From positions 1 to 64,000 of the forward strand of contig CAIYUY010000026.1 in assembly GCA_903929485.1 (NCBI GenBank): a DNA stretch of 64,000 nt. Direction: 5' to 3'. The notes beneath the pieces are model-generated. The model searched no databases. It saw only the letters and a program-made list of their open reading frames with translations, and was not told the DNA's origin. The translations under genes and the position numbers were made by a program. This stretch comes from an uncultured Desulfuromonadales bacterium (GTDB taxonomy: Bacteria > Desulfobacterota > Desulfuromonadia > Geobacterales > CAIOGM01). This document shows positions 35,022-43,399 of this stretch, one piece after another (within the stretch, counting starts at the first letter, position 1; each line of letters starts with the position of its first letter).

Positions 35022-35903
35022 TCAGTACAGCTCCTCCCCGTACTCCGGCACCTGGTCAAGAAACCCCGGTATCCGCTCTCCCTGCGCCATGGCCGCATCC
35101 ACATCGGCAATGAGTCGCTCCCGGTCCTTGGGGTAACTCCCCGCCAGATTAAGGAAGTTGGAGACGTGGTTGGAACGGAGGATGGTCCGGGAAGGATTGA
35201 GCCCTGTTACAATCTCGCGTACCTCCTGCAACAGCTCCCGGTGGCTGCACTGCTCAATCCCCCGGATGAAGTCGTCGTTGTGACGCCGGAACAGGGTGAG
35301 GAGGGAAAAATATTCGGGATTCACCACGTTAACCCAGGAGGCGGTGGCGCGGGCATGCTCAAGGCTCCTCCCCTTCCCCGCCAGCCCCAGGATGGCGGTC
35401 ACCGAGAGCTTCATCCCCGCCCCCCTGGCCTTAAGACCCAGCTCCGCCATGGCGCCGCCATCAAAACCTTTGCCAATGGCGAGCAATGTCGTATCGTCCC
35501 CGGATTCCAGCCCCAGATAGAGCATCCGGAGCTGCTTCTCCCGGAGCAGCGCCAGCTCCGCAAGACTCTTGCCGGCCAGACTCCGGGGCGAGGCATAGGA
35601 ACCGATCCGAGTCAATGCAGGGAAGGTAGCAGCCAAGGTGTCAAGAATGGTGCGAAGCCCCTGAAAGGGATAGACCAGGGCATCGCCGTCAGCAAGAAAA
35701 ACCCGATGGATACCATCACGATGGCGCTCCGGTATGGCGGCAATTTCCGTCAACACCTCACCCACCGGCTTCAACCGGAACTGCTTTCCCTTGTACATTC
35801 CGCAGAAGGTGCAGCGATTCTGTGAACAGCCGATGGTGATCTGAAAGATAAGGGATCGGGCCTCCGATGGCGGGCGAAAGAGCGGCTCCTCATACTGGGG
35901 CAT
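35022..35903 (-). CDS. radical SAM protein
   Basis: About 293 residues. The cluster motif is IGCSQNRCTFCGMYK: cysteines spaced C-x4-C-x2-C rather than the standard C-x3-C-x2-C, as in the GCSHNKCTFC subfamily I know from anaerobes. Later blocks are ADGDALVYPFQGLRTILDTL, MLYLGLESGDDTTLLAIGKG and SVTAILGLAGKGRSLEHA, the B12-free HemN/YgiQ-like arrangement. Substrate unknown. I use the ATG at 35903; the longer frame starts inside the terminator upstream. About 40 bp upstream of the pyrophosphatase. Confidence 0.85.
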   Translation of the reverse strand: MPQYEEPLFRPPSEARSLIFQITIGCSQNRCTFCGMYKGKQFRLKPVGEVLTEIAAIPERHRDGIHRVFLADGDALVYPFQGLRTILDTLAATFPALTRIGSYASPRSLAGKSLAELALLREKQLRMLYLGLESGDDTTLLAIGKGFDGGAMAELGLKARGAGMKLSVTAILGLAGKGRSLEHARATASWVNVVNPEYFSLLTLFRRHNDDFIRGIEQCSHRELLQEVREIVTGLNPSRTILRSNHVSNFLNLAGSYPKDRERLIADVDAAMAQGERIPGFLDQVPEYGEELY

Positions 35904-35938
35904 GGGACGAAAACCTCTTTGTCTTTTTCGGTAGAGGC

Positions 35939-35981
35939 AAAAAACCGCTCTCACCGTAAGCGGATTACGAAGAGAACGGTT
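35939..35981 (-). terminator. rho-independent terminator after the MglA-like/SPOR genes
   Basis: On the minus strand: stem AACCGTTCTC (35972-35981) pairs with GAGAGCGGTT (35943-35952) with one G-T wobble, followed by six T (35939-35944). It lies between the MglA-like gene and the radical SAM gene. Confidence 0.75.
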
Positions 35982-36029
35982 TTGATTTTCAACTGAGCTC
36001 GTAGAATCAGTTCTGATGCTTGTCCGGGT

Positions 36030-37250
36030 TTATCCCAGTGGTTCCAGAGCCGCAAGAGAGATGACCAACCGGAACTCCCGTTGTTCCTCGCCCACGGTGA
36101 CCGTAACCGGAATCGTTAACGCCCCATCTTCCAGTTGTCCTCCCCCGCTGATCCCAAGCCGGATCTCACCGGCGCCGCCGGCAAGTGGTGGCGCGGAAAA
36201 CGCCGTCTCATCTTCCCCTACCTCTACCTCTTCCTCTTCCTTTTCCTCTTCCTTTTCCTCTTCCTCTTCCTCTTCCTCGGGAAACGACAACGGACTCTCT
36301 TCCAACGGCTCAAACTCCCTCTCCGACGGTTCCGCCGCGAAATCCTCCCCTTCCTCTATCTCAGGTTTATCCTCCGGCTGAAAGGGGGAATCCGACGTCT
36401 CATCGGACAGATCAAACTCCATCTCCTCAAGTAACGCCGCCTCCTCAGCCTCAGCCTCGGCCCAAGCCTTAGCAGCGGCAGCTTCAGCCTCGGCTTCCGC
36501 CCGAGCTTCGGCCTCCGCCGTTGCTTTTCTCTCAGCCTCGACCTGTCTCTCAGCCTTGGCTTGAGCTTCGTCCGCCGCCTGTGCCTGTGCCTCAGCCTCA
36601 ACATTAGCCTGCTTCTCCGCCTCAGCCGCAAGTAATGCTTCCGCCTCGGCCTCGGCAACCTCAACCTCCACCCTATCCTTGATGTTCGCCAGAATCATCT
36701 TGGTGAGACAGGAAAGGGGGGCGTGCACCCCCTCGCCGCGAGACGATACCGTGGGAAACCCCGGGACGTTATCACGATTGAGAGTCCGTTGCAGCTCTTC
36801 CAGGGGGACGGCCTCCGGGAGATCGCGCCGGTTATACTGAACCACGAAGGGGATATAGTCGGAACCGGCCCCCTCCAAGGCAAGGAGCCCCTGCAGTTCG
36901 CTCAACATGTCCAGGTTCTCCTGCTGCCGATCCGGATCGGAATCGGCCACAAAGACCACACCGTCGACTCCTTTGAGCGCGACCTTCCAGGTGGACGGCA
37001 TGTGCACCTTGCCCGGAACCGTATACAGGTGAAACCTGACACTGTACCCTTCCAACTGATTAAAAGCAGGGCAGAAGTTAAAGAAGAGCATCCGGTTTCC
37101 CTGCACCGTCAGCGCCTTGAGGCTGCTCCGGATATCGGGATCCAGACTTCGGCAGATATAGGCGAGTGAAGTCTGCTTGCCGCTACCTTCGGGGCCAATG
37201 TAGACTATCTTCGCATTCACTTCTCTCAGGAGATGATTGAGCAGAGCCAT
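36030..37250 (-). CDS. MglA-like small GTPase fused to an Ala/Glu-rich low-complexity tail
   Basis: About 406 residues. Residues 1-190 are a Ras-like GTPase of the MglA type: opening MALLNHLLREVNAKIVYIGP, P-loop GPEGSGKQTS (19-28), the TVPGKVHM stretch in place of the usual G3, and YNRRDLP for G4. From 190 to 320 the chain is Ala/Glu/Lys repeats (AEAEA), then an acidic block with long glutamate runs near 300-330, and about 60 C-terminal residues that look like beta strands. MglA GTPases set cell polarity for motility and cell-surface machines. The ATG at 37250 has AAGGA seven bases upstream. Transcribed with the SPOR gene, ending at the terminator 35939-35981. Confidence 0.82.
   Translation of the reverse strand: MALLNHLLREVNAKIVYIGPEGSGKQTSLAYICRSLDPDIRSSLKALTVQGNRMLFFNFCPAFNQLEGYSVRFHLYTVPGKVHMPSTWKVALKGVDGVVFVADSDPDRQQENLDMLSELQGLLALEGAGSDYIPFVVQYNRRDLPEAVPLEELQRTLNRDNVPGFPTVSSRGEGVHAPLSCLTKMILANIKDRVEVEVAEAEAEALLAAEAEKQANVEAEAQAQAADEAQAKAERQVEAERKATAEAEARAEAEAEAAAAKAWAEAEAEEAALLEEMEFDLSDETSDSPFQPEDKPEIEEGEDFAAEPSEREFEPLEESPLSFPEEEEEEEEKEEEKEEEEVEVGEDETAFSAPPLAGGAGEIRLGISGGGQLEDGALTIPVTVTVGEEQREFRLVISLAALEPLG
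36227..36278. repeat. 52-nt pure polypyrimidine tract inside the GTPase gene
   Basis: An unbroken C/T run built from TTCCTC and TTTTCC units, encoding the poly-glutamate block on the other strand. Mirror-symmetric pyrimidine runs of this kind can slip during replication or form triplex DNA. Confidence 0.85.
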
Positions 37251-37284
37251 GAGTTTTTCCTTTCCGGATACGACTACGTCAATT

Positions 37285-38373
37285 TCAGCGGCGCCCGACA
37301 ACGGTACAGGAAACCCCGTTGCTCTTCAGCCGCTCAACCAGAGCAGCCGCGGCATCTTTCGTGGGGAAGGAGCCGGCGGTAAGCTGCCTGCTCGCCAACG
37401 GAACGAGAACCTGCGTCAACCGGGCGGAAATCCCCCAGGTGGAAAGCCGCTCCAGTTCCCTATTCCCCCCCTCTTCTTCATGGTACGAGCCGGCAATCAA
37501 TTCGTAGACCCCGCCATGGGGGAGAATAAAGGCGTCAGGCGCCTCCTCCAACATTTTCTTCCTCTCGGCGGCGGCCAGATCGGCATCTTTATACTCAGCA
37601 ACGAGCAATCGATACATGCGCGTGGAGCGCTTGGGGCCGCGGGAGGTCACCGGCTCCAAACCGGCCTTTTTCAGGAGAAGACGCGCCGGGATCAGTTCAC
37701 GGTCCGTGATAAAGGGACCACACCGGACGGCAAACCGCTCCTTATCGGTGACGGCCGCAAGAGGCGGGCTGTCAGCCGGCTTCGGAGGAGGGACGGCTTG
37801 CTGCTGTTTAGCGACGGCCGCTACCACCCGGGGTGGACTCTTAACCGGAGAGCCGGCCGCCGGAACCGGGGGGAGTGACGGCGCCGCCACGGGACGCGGC
37901 AGTGTCACCAGCCGGCGCGGCGGCTCGGGCGGAACTTTTTTAACCACCGCCGTGACCGCCTGGGGAGGCGGAGGAGGAGAAACCTTATGCTCCGCCACGA
38001 CGGGAGTAGTGACCGGCGTTCCGACCATGGCGACCGCTTTCGTTTCCTTGACCGGTTTTGCCGGTATCGCCTGATCACCCCTGGGGGACGGCTCGACAGG
38101 CTTCACTGCCGATCGCGCCGTGGTAACGGCGGTGAGCGCCGGTCGGACAGAGGCCGAGCTCCCCTTGCGGGGAAGCGCTTTGCGCACCGACGCCTTCACC
38201 TCCTTGCGCGGCTCCCCATGACTCAGGATCAAGTCGGTAAAATAATAGAGATAGCCAAAGAGCCCCAGAACAGCCAAGAGCACCACGAGGAGCATCCGTC
38301 GCCACCCCGCGAGAAACCCTTCCTGCGAACGCCTCTCCAGCCCCTCCTTTTCCAGTTGCCTCAGAGTTTTCAT
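37285..38373 (-). CDS. SPOR-domain protein with single membrane anchor
   Basis: About 362 residues. A basic cytoplasmic N-terminus (MKTLRQLEKEGLERRSQEG) leads to one membrane segment (MLLVVLLAVLGLFGYLYYF, about residues 27-45). A Pro/Lys-rich linker of about 200 residues follows, with many PV/PP and charged stretches. The C-terminal SPOR domain spans about 260-362 (RCGPFITDRELIPARLLLKK, then VPLASRQLTAGSFPTKDAAA). SPOR domains bind denuded peptidoglycan glycans at division sites. Start at 38373 with GGGGA upstream; followed by the MglA-like gene. Confidence 0.85.
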   Translation of the reverse strand: MKTLRQLEKEGLERRSQEGFLAGWRRMLLVVLLAVLGLFGYLYYFTDLILSHGEPRKEVKASVRKALPRKGSSASVRPALTAVTTARSAVKPVEPSPRGDQAIPAKPVKETKAVAMVGTPVTTPVVAEHKVSPPPPPQAVTAVVKKVPPEPPRRLVTLPRPVAAPSLPPVPAAGSPVKSPPRVVAAVAKQQQAVPPPKPADSPPLAAVTDKERFAVRCGPFITDRELIPARLLLKKAGLEPVTSRGPKRSTRMYRLLVAEYKDADLAAAERKKMLEEAPDAFILPHGGVYELIAGSYHEEEGGNRELERLSTWGISARLTQVLVPLASRQLTAGSFPTKDAAAALVERLKSNGVSCTVVGRR

Positions 38374-38474
38374 AACATCATTCCCCGTTTCCCACCTGCC
38401 GGTTATCACTCCTATTCCCCACCCCTGCTCTGCCGCACTACGGAGCCACGAGGGGAGGACTCTCCCTGCTATCC

Positions 38475-40565
38475 CTACCCCTTTGCCACCTTCTCGGCGG
38501 CAGCCTGGGCGATGACCTTCTGCGCCATGTGACTCGGCACCTCTTCATAATGGGAGAACTCCATGCTGAACAGACCGCGATCGCTCGTCATGGACTTGAG
38601 ATCGTTGGAATACGCCAGCACCTCGGACATGGGAACCACAGCCCGAATAATCTGGGAGTTGGCTTTAGGCTCCACCCCCACGACCTTCCCCCGCCGCGAG
38701 TTGAGGTCACCGATGACATCCCCCATGGTATCATCGGGAACGGTGATCTTCATATTCATGATCGGCTCAAGAAGAACCGGCTTGCAGAGTTCCATCCCCT
38801 TTTTGAAAGCCATGGAACCGGCCACCTTGAAGGCCATTTCCGAGGAGTCCACCGTGTGGAAGGAGCCGTAAACCAGCGCGGCTTTGAAATCCACCACCGG
38901 ATACCCTGCCAGATACCCCTCTTGAGAGGCATCATGTATCCCCTTATCCACTGCGGGGATATACTGCCGGGGGATGATGCCGCCGACAATCTTGTCCTCA
39001 AAAACATACCCCTCGCCCCGACCGGCAGGGGACATCTCAAGCCAGCAGTCACCGAACTGACCCTTGCCACCGGACTGTTTCTTGTACTTCCCCTGAACCT
39101 TGGCGCTACCGCGAATGGTCTCAAGGTAGGGAACTTTCGGACTCTTGAGCAGCACCTCAACCCCGAACTTCCGTTTCAGCTTCTCGACAATGACCTCCAG
39201 GTGAACCTGCCCCATGCCGGAAATAATCATCTCCTTGGTCTGGCTGTCACGATGGGATTCCAGCGTCGGCTCCTCCTCGATCATCCGATGAAGGGCGTTA
39301 TGAATCTTGTCCTCATCGGCCTTGGTCTTGGGCTCGATGGCGTAGGAGATTACCGGGATGAGCTGTTTTGCAGGCTCGTAGACAATGGGGTTCCCTTCGT
39401 CACAGAGGGTATCGCCGGTAACAGTCTCCTTGAGCTTGGCCACCGCCACAATGTCACCAGCCACGGCTTGTTTAATCGGCTTCTGCTTCTTACCCTCCAG
39501 CTCAAAAATCTGGCCGATCCGCTCCTGGGTTTCCTTGGATGAGTTGTAAACCATGGAGTCGGAATTAAGAACCCCCGAGTAAACTCGGAATATGGTGATC
39601 TTACCGGTGTAGGGATCGGAGGTGGTCTTGAAGACCAGGGCTGAGAAAGGTTCGGATTCAGCGGGGGCCCGCTCTATAAGCTCTCCACTTTTGGGGTTTG
39701 TCCCCACCGCCCCGGTCCGGTCCTGGGGGGAGGGGAGATAAGCGCAGATAGCGTCAAGTAGCTGAGCGGCGCCGATGTTCCGGGTGGCTGAACCGCAGAG
39801 CACCACGGTAAAGGTGCTCCGCATGGTCCCCACGCGAAGCCCGTCAAGAATCTCCTCTTCGGTCAATTCCCCGGTTTCCAGGAATTTCTCGGTAAGGGCA
39901 TCGTAGGCCTCGGCCACGGTCTCCACCATCATCTCCCGGAGTCGCCGGGCCTCACCCAGATGTTCTTCCGGGATCTCTTCTTCAGTGAAGGCGCCGGAAT
40001 GGTTATTGACATAACGGAGGGCTTTCATCCGGACCAGATCGATGACCCCCTGAAAGCTCTCCTCTATGCCCAACGGCATCTGAACAGCCACTCCACGCGC
40101 TCCCAGCGCCCGTTCCATGTCGTCGATAGCCCTCAGAAAGTTGGCCCGCTCCCGATCCAACTTGTTAACAAAGGCGATGCGAGGAATCTCGAACTCATTG
40201 ACCCACTTCCAGATCTCTTCGGTCTGGGCCTTCACCCCCGAGATGGCTGAGAGGATGATCACCGCACCGTCCAGCGCCCGCAGGCAGGCGCGACTGTCGG
40301 CGATGAAATTGCCGTAACCGGGGGTGTCCACGATATGAAGAGAGTGATCGTTCCACTGACAGTGATCCAGGGCCGACGTGATGGAAATCTTCCTTTTTAT
40401 CTCTTCGGGCTCGAAGTCCATGGCGGAGGTGCCGTCATCCACGCGCCCCAGTCGGTCGATCATACCGGTGGTAAAGAGGATGGCTTCCGTCAGCGATGTC
40501 TTGCCCGCCCCGCCATGGGCTACGATGCCGAGGTTTCTGATCTTTGCCGTCTCATACGTGCCCAT
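38475..40565 (-). CDS. elongation factor G-like GTPase (EF-G2 type)
   Basis: 696 residues with all EF-G domains: G domain starting LGIVAHGGAGKTSLTEAILF, G3 DTPGYGNFIADS, G4 NKLDRERANF, then EF-G domains II to V ending with the domain IV/V blocks VMNMKITVPDDTMGDVIG and SNDLKSMTSDRGLF. The P-loop is AHGGAGKTS instead of the canonical AHIDAGKTT, which marks the paralogous EF-G2 group rather than the ribosomal translocase. Role of that group is not settled. It ends 12 bp before coaX and follows the SPOR gene by about 100 bp. Confidence 0.88.
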   Translation of the reverse strand: MGTYETAKIRNLGIVAHGGAGKTSLTEAILFTTGMIDRLGRVDDGTSAMDFEPEEIKRKISITSALDHCQWNDHSLHIVDTPGYGNFIADSRACLRALDGAVIILSAISGVKAQTEEIWKWVNEFEIPRIAFVNKLDRERANFLRAIDDMERALGARGVAVQMPLGIEESFQGVIDLVRMKALRYVNNHSGAFTEEEIPEEHLGEARRLREMMVETVAEAYDALTEKFLETGELTEEEILDGLRVGTMRSTFTVVLCGSATRNIGAAQLLDAICAYLPSPQDRTGAVGTNPKSGELIERAPAESEPFSALVFKTTSDPYTGKITIFRVYSGVLNSDSMVYNSSKETQERIGQIFELEGKKQKPIKQAVAGDIVAVAKLKETVTGDTLCDEGNPIVYEPAKQLIPVISYAIEPKTKADEDKIHNALHRMIEEEPTLESHRDSQTKEMIISGMGQVHLEVIVEKLKRKFGVEVLLKSPKVPYLETIRGSAKVQGKYKKQSGGKGQFGDCWLEMSPAGRGEGYVFEDKIVGGIIPRQYIPAVDKGIHDASQEGYLAGYPVVDFKAALVYGSFHTVDSSEMAFKVAGSMAFKKGMELCKPVLLEPIMNMKITVPDDTMGDVIGDLNSRRGKVVGVEPKANSQIIRAVVPMSEVLAYSNDLKSMTSDRGLFSMEFSHYEEVPSHMAQKVIAQAAAEKVAKG

Positions 40566-40576
40566 GTAAACCCCCT

Positions 40577-41344
40577 TTATTCCTTATTCCGTTCGTAGAG
40601 AATCCGGAGCCCTTCCAGTGTCAGGTGCTCCTCCACAGCTTCGATGGTTTTCGATTCGGGAGCGATGAGGGCCGCCAGACCGCCGGTGGCTATGACCGTG
40701 GGGCTCTCCTTCCCTTCGGCTTTCATCCGGGTTACGATCCCGTCCACGAGCCCCACATAGCCGAAGACAATGCCGGCCTGCATGGAGTTAACCGTGTTTC
40801 TGGCGATGACATGAGGAGGCTTGACCACCTCCACCCGGGGGAGTTTGCTCGCCTTTTGAAAGAGAGCCTCCATGGAGATGGCCAGGCCGGGGGCGATAGC
40901 CCCGCCGCAGTACTCCCCTTTTTTGTTCACGTAATCGAAGGTGGTGGCAGTGCCGAAGTCCACGATGATGAGAGCACTCCGGTATTTCTCATAACCCGCC
41001 ACGGCGTTGACGATCCGGTCCGCCCCCACCTCGCGGGGATTGTCATACTGGATCACCATCCCGGTCTTGAAGCCGGGGCCGACTACATATGGCTTCAGGC
41101 TGAAAAACTGACGGGCCAACCGCTCCAGCACCCCGGTCATGGTGGGAACCACCGAAGAGATAATGATATCGGTAATATCGGTAAAACGACGCCCCGAGAG
41201 CCCAAAGAGAGCATTGACCAGGATTCCGTATTCGTCCGGTGTCTTCCCCTTGTCCGTGGCAATCCGCCACTCCCGCTCCAGACGCTCTCCGTCATAGATT
41301 CCCAAAACTATATTGGTGTTGCCCACATCGATGACCAAAAGCAT
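40577..41344 (-). CDS. coaX: type III pantothenate kinase
   Basis: 255 residues. N-terminal [20 protein letters not shown] carries the phosphate-1 motif (DVGNTN), the middle has [16 protein letters not shown] and [13 protein letters not shown], and the C-terminus has [18 protein letters not shown]. CoaX phosphorylates pantothenate in CoA synthesis and needs a monovalent cation, unlike type I and II kinases. Placed after birA in the same direction, so CoA, biotinylation and NAD genes are grouped. Normal length. Confidence 0.95.
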   Translation of the reverse strand: MLLVIDVGNTNIVLGIYDGERLEREWRIATDKGKTPDEYGILVNALFGLSGRRFTDITDIIISSVVPTMTGVLERLARQFFSLKPYVVGPGFKTGMVIQYDNPREVGADRIVNAVAGYEKYRSALIIVDFGTATTFDYVNKKGEYCGGAIAPGLAISMEALFQKASKLPRVEVVKPPHVIARNTVNSMQAGIVFGYVGLVDGIVTRMKAEGKESPTVIATGGLAALIAPESKTIEAVEEHLTLEGLRILYERNKE

Positions 41345-41362
41345 ACAGCCCCTTATCCGGGT

Positions 41363-42382
41363 TTAGCCGCAGAGCGAGACGTCACCGGTGTAAAGCGACT
41401 CCACCCGACCGTCGTCCCTCCGGAGAAGGAGCGCCCCGTTCTCGTCGATCCCCACCGCCACCCCTTCCCGAGAAGGGGCGCCGCCGTCATCCACCCGTAC
41501 CCGGCGCTGGATAACACCACACAGAGAGATCCACTCTTCCCTGATGGCGCCATAGCCGCCGTTCAGATATTGATGGTAGAGTCCGTCAAGTTCTTCCAGC
41601 AACCGCCGGGTGAAACAGATCCGGTCGATCGGTTCACCACCTTCCAGGAGGAGAGAGCCGGCGGGATGACGCAGCTCCGGAGGGAACTGTTCCAAAGTCA
41701 TATTCAGATTAACTCCGAAACCGAGAACCACGGTGGTAACCCTGTCCGTTTCTGCAGTCATTTCATTAAGTAACCCTGCCACCTTCCTCCCGTTGACGAG
41801 AATATCATTGGGCCATTTGATGACGGGGGTGAGCGGAGTGCAGGAACTGATGGTGCGCGCCACCGCCACCACGGAGAGAAAAGTGAGCTGGGGAGCATCC
41901 AGGGGGGTGATGGGAGGACGGAGCAGCACCGAACCATAGAGATTGACTCCCGGAGGCGAGGCCCAAACCCTCCCAAGCCGCCCCTTCCCCTGAAACTGGG
42001 ATTCGGCCAACACCACCGTCCCCTCCCGAGCCCCCTCTTCACCCAGTCGGGCAATGGCGGTATTGGTGGAACCGGTTTCCGTATAGGTAATAAGAGTCTT
42101 GCCCAACCTCCCCGTCTTCATTCCCGCGGCAATAGCGGCAGGATGGAGAAAATCGGGAAGTCCGGCCAGACGATACCCCCGGGAAGGGACCGACTCAAAA
42201 ACGAAACCATGTTCCCGCAACGCCTCGATTCGTTTCCAGACGGTGGTGCGGGAGACCTGGGCGGCGGTGCTGAGATCCTCGCCGGAGAGAAACCGTGCTC
42301 CACAATTTAAAAACGACTCCAGCAGGAGCCGGTCAATGTCGCCGGCATGGGATTCAATCCGCTGTCCGGCCACACCTTTCAC
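41363..42382 (-). CDS. birA: biotin operon repressor / biotin-[acetyl-CoA-carboxylase] ligase
   Basis: 339 residues. An N-terminal winged-helix domain (LSTAAQVSRTTVWKRIEALR, recognition helix) is followed by the catalytic domain with the biotin and AMP loops ESQFQGKGRLGRVWASPPGV (the GRGRxGRxW site) and KWPNDILVNGRKVAGLL. BirA ligates biotin to carrier proteins and represses biotin genes. The start (GTG/ATG region at 42382) overlaps the nadC stop by 4 bp. The HTH domain makes this a bifunctional, group II BirA. Confidence 0.94.
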   Translation of the reverse strand: MKGVAGQRIESHAGDIDRLLLESFLNCGARFLSGEDLSTAAQVSRTTVWKRIEALREHGFVFESVPSRGYRLAGLPDFLHPAAIAAGMKTGRLGKTLITYTETGSTNTAIARLGEEGAREGTVVLAESQFQGKGRLGRVWASPPGVNLYGSVLLRPPITPLDAPQLTFLSVVAVARTISSCTPLTPVIKWPNDILVNGRKVAGLLNEMTAETDRVTTVVLGFGVNLNMTLEQFPPELRHPAGSLLLEGGEPIDRICFTRRLLEELDGLYHQYLNGGYGAIREEWISLCGVIQRRVRVDDGGAPSREGVAVGIDENGALLLRRDDGRVESLYTGDVSLCG

Positions 42383-43209
42383 GCTCCACCCAGGAGCAGG
42401 GAGATATCCACGGCGCGGGCCGAGTGAGTCAGAGCTCCCACGGAGATCAGGTCCACTCCGGTTTCGGCAATACCTCTCACGGTATCCAGATTGACACCGC
42501 CGGAAGCCTCCACCAATGATCTACCGGCAATGAGCGCCACTGCTTCCGCCATGGCCAAAAGATCCATATTATCCAGCATGATGATATCAGCGCCGCAGGC
42601 AACCGCCTCGGCAACCTGGAGCAGGTTTTCCGTCTCCACTTCGATCTTCATGGTATGGGGAATTGCGGCGCGAGAACGAGTCACCGCGGCGGTGATCCCG
42701 CCGGCGGCGGTGATATGGTTCTCCTTGATCAACACAGCGTCATAGAGTCCGGCTCGGTGGTTACCGCCCCCTCCCACCGTCACTGCATATTTTTCCAATA
42801 CCCGGAGGCCCGGGGTGGTTTTTCTGGTATCAACAATCCTCGCCTTCGTCCCCGCCACCGCAGCCAGATAGCGCGACGTGATCGTTGCTATACCGCACAT
42901 CCTCTGAAGCAGATTAAGAGCGACCCGCTCACCCTGCAAAATAACAGCGTCCATGCCCTCAATTTCGGCGATAACGTCGCCCGGCGAACAGCGGTCACCA
43001 TCCTTGAAACGGGAAGAGTAAGTGGTTGCCGGGTCCAGCATGGTGAAGACACGGGCCGCCACCTCACATCCCGCAAGGATGAACTCTTCCTTGGCGATGA
43101 GACGCGCCTGAGCCTGACGCGGCAAAGGGATCACCGACCGGGTCGTGACGTCTCCGGTGTGAATATCTTCCCGGAGGGCATTTCTGATAATTGAATCAAT
43201 GAGATCCAT
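42379..43209 (-). CDS. nadC: nicotinate-nucleotide pyrophosphorylase (carboxylating), quinolinate phosphoribosyltransferase
   Basis: About 276 residues. ALREDIHTGDVTTRSVIPL at the N-terminus, RMCGIATITSRYL with TRKTTPGLRVLEKYA (the phosphate-binding core), and IMLDNMDLLAMAEAV then ASGGVNLDTVRGIAETGVD near the C-terminus match QAPRTase. It turns quinolinate and PRPP into nicotinate mononucleotide. I start at the ATG at 43209 (MDLIDS), with GGAG six bases upstream; a TTG a few codons earlier is possible. Overlaps birA by 4 bp. Confidence 0.94.
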   Translation of the reverse strand: MDLIDSIIRNALREDIHTGDVTTRSVIPLPRQAQARLIAKEEFILAGCEVAARVFTMLDPATTYSSRFKDGDRCSPGDVIAEIEGMDAVILQGERVALNLLQRMCGIATITSRYLAAVAGTKARIVDTRKTTPGLRVLEKYAVTVGGGGNHRAGLYDAVLIKENHITAAGGITAAVTRSRAAIPHTMKIEVETENLLQVAEAVACGADIIMLDNMDLLAMAEAVALIAGRSLVEASGGVNLDTVRGIAETGVDLISVGALTHSARAVDISLLLGGA

Positions 43210-43293
43210 GAACATCTCCAAGGCCGGAATGTTTGCTCTTTATATCACAGGTTACCGGGTGCCGCAACCGAGAAACAGGGATCGAGACTCTGC

Positions 43294-43318
43294 GTTCTAC
43301 GTTCTAGGTTCTACGTTC
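43294..43318. repeat. solo heptad repeat block
   Basis: GTTCTAC, GTTCTAG, GTTCTAC and a partial GTTC, then GAACTTTTCAACG. The TTCAACG that follows also borders the four-helix-bundle element at 530. No gene lies between the parts here. Confidence 0.8.
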
Positions 43319-43337
43319 GAACTTTTCAACGAAACAA

Positions 43338-43366
43338 TTGACGTTCGGTTGTTTGCCCTATAAAAT
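43338..43366 (+). promoter_or_regulatory. sigma-70-type promoter for the binding-protein gene
   Basis: -35 TTGACG (43338-43343), 17-bp spacer, -10 TAAAAT (43361-43366); the ATG is 33 bases on, with AAAGGAG before it. Confidence 0.65.
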
Positions 43367-43399
43367 GGCAATGATCAACCACCACAAAGGAGTTCAACA

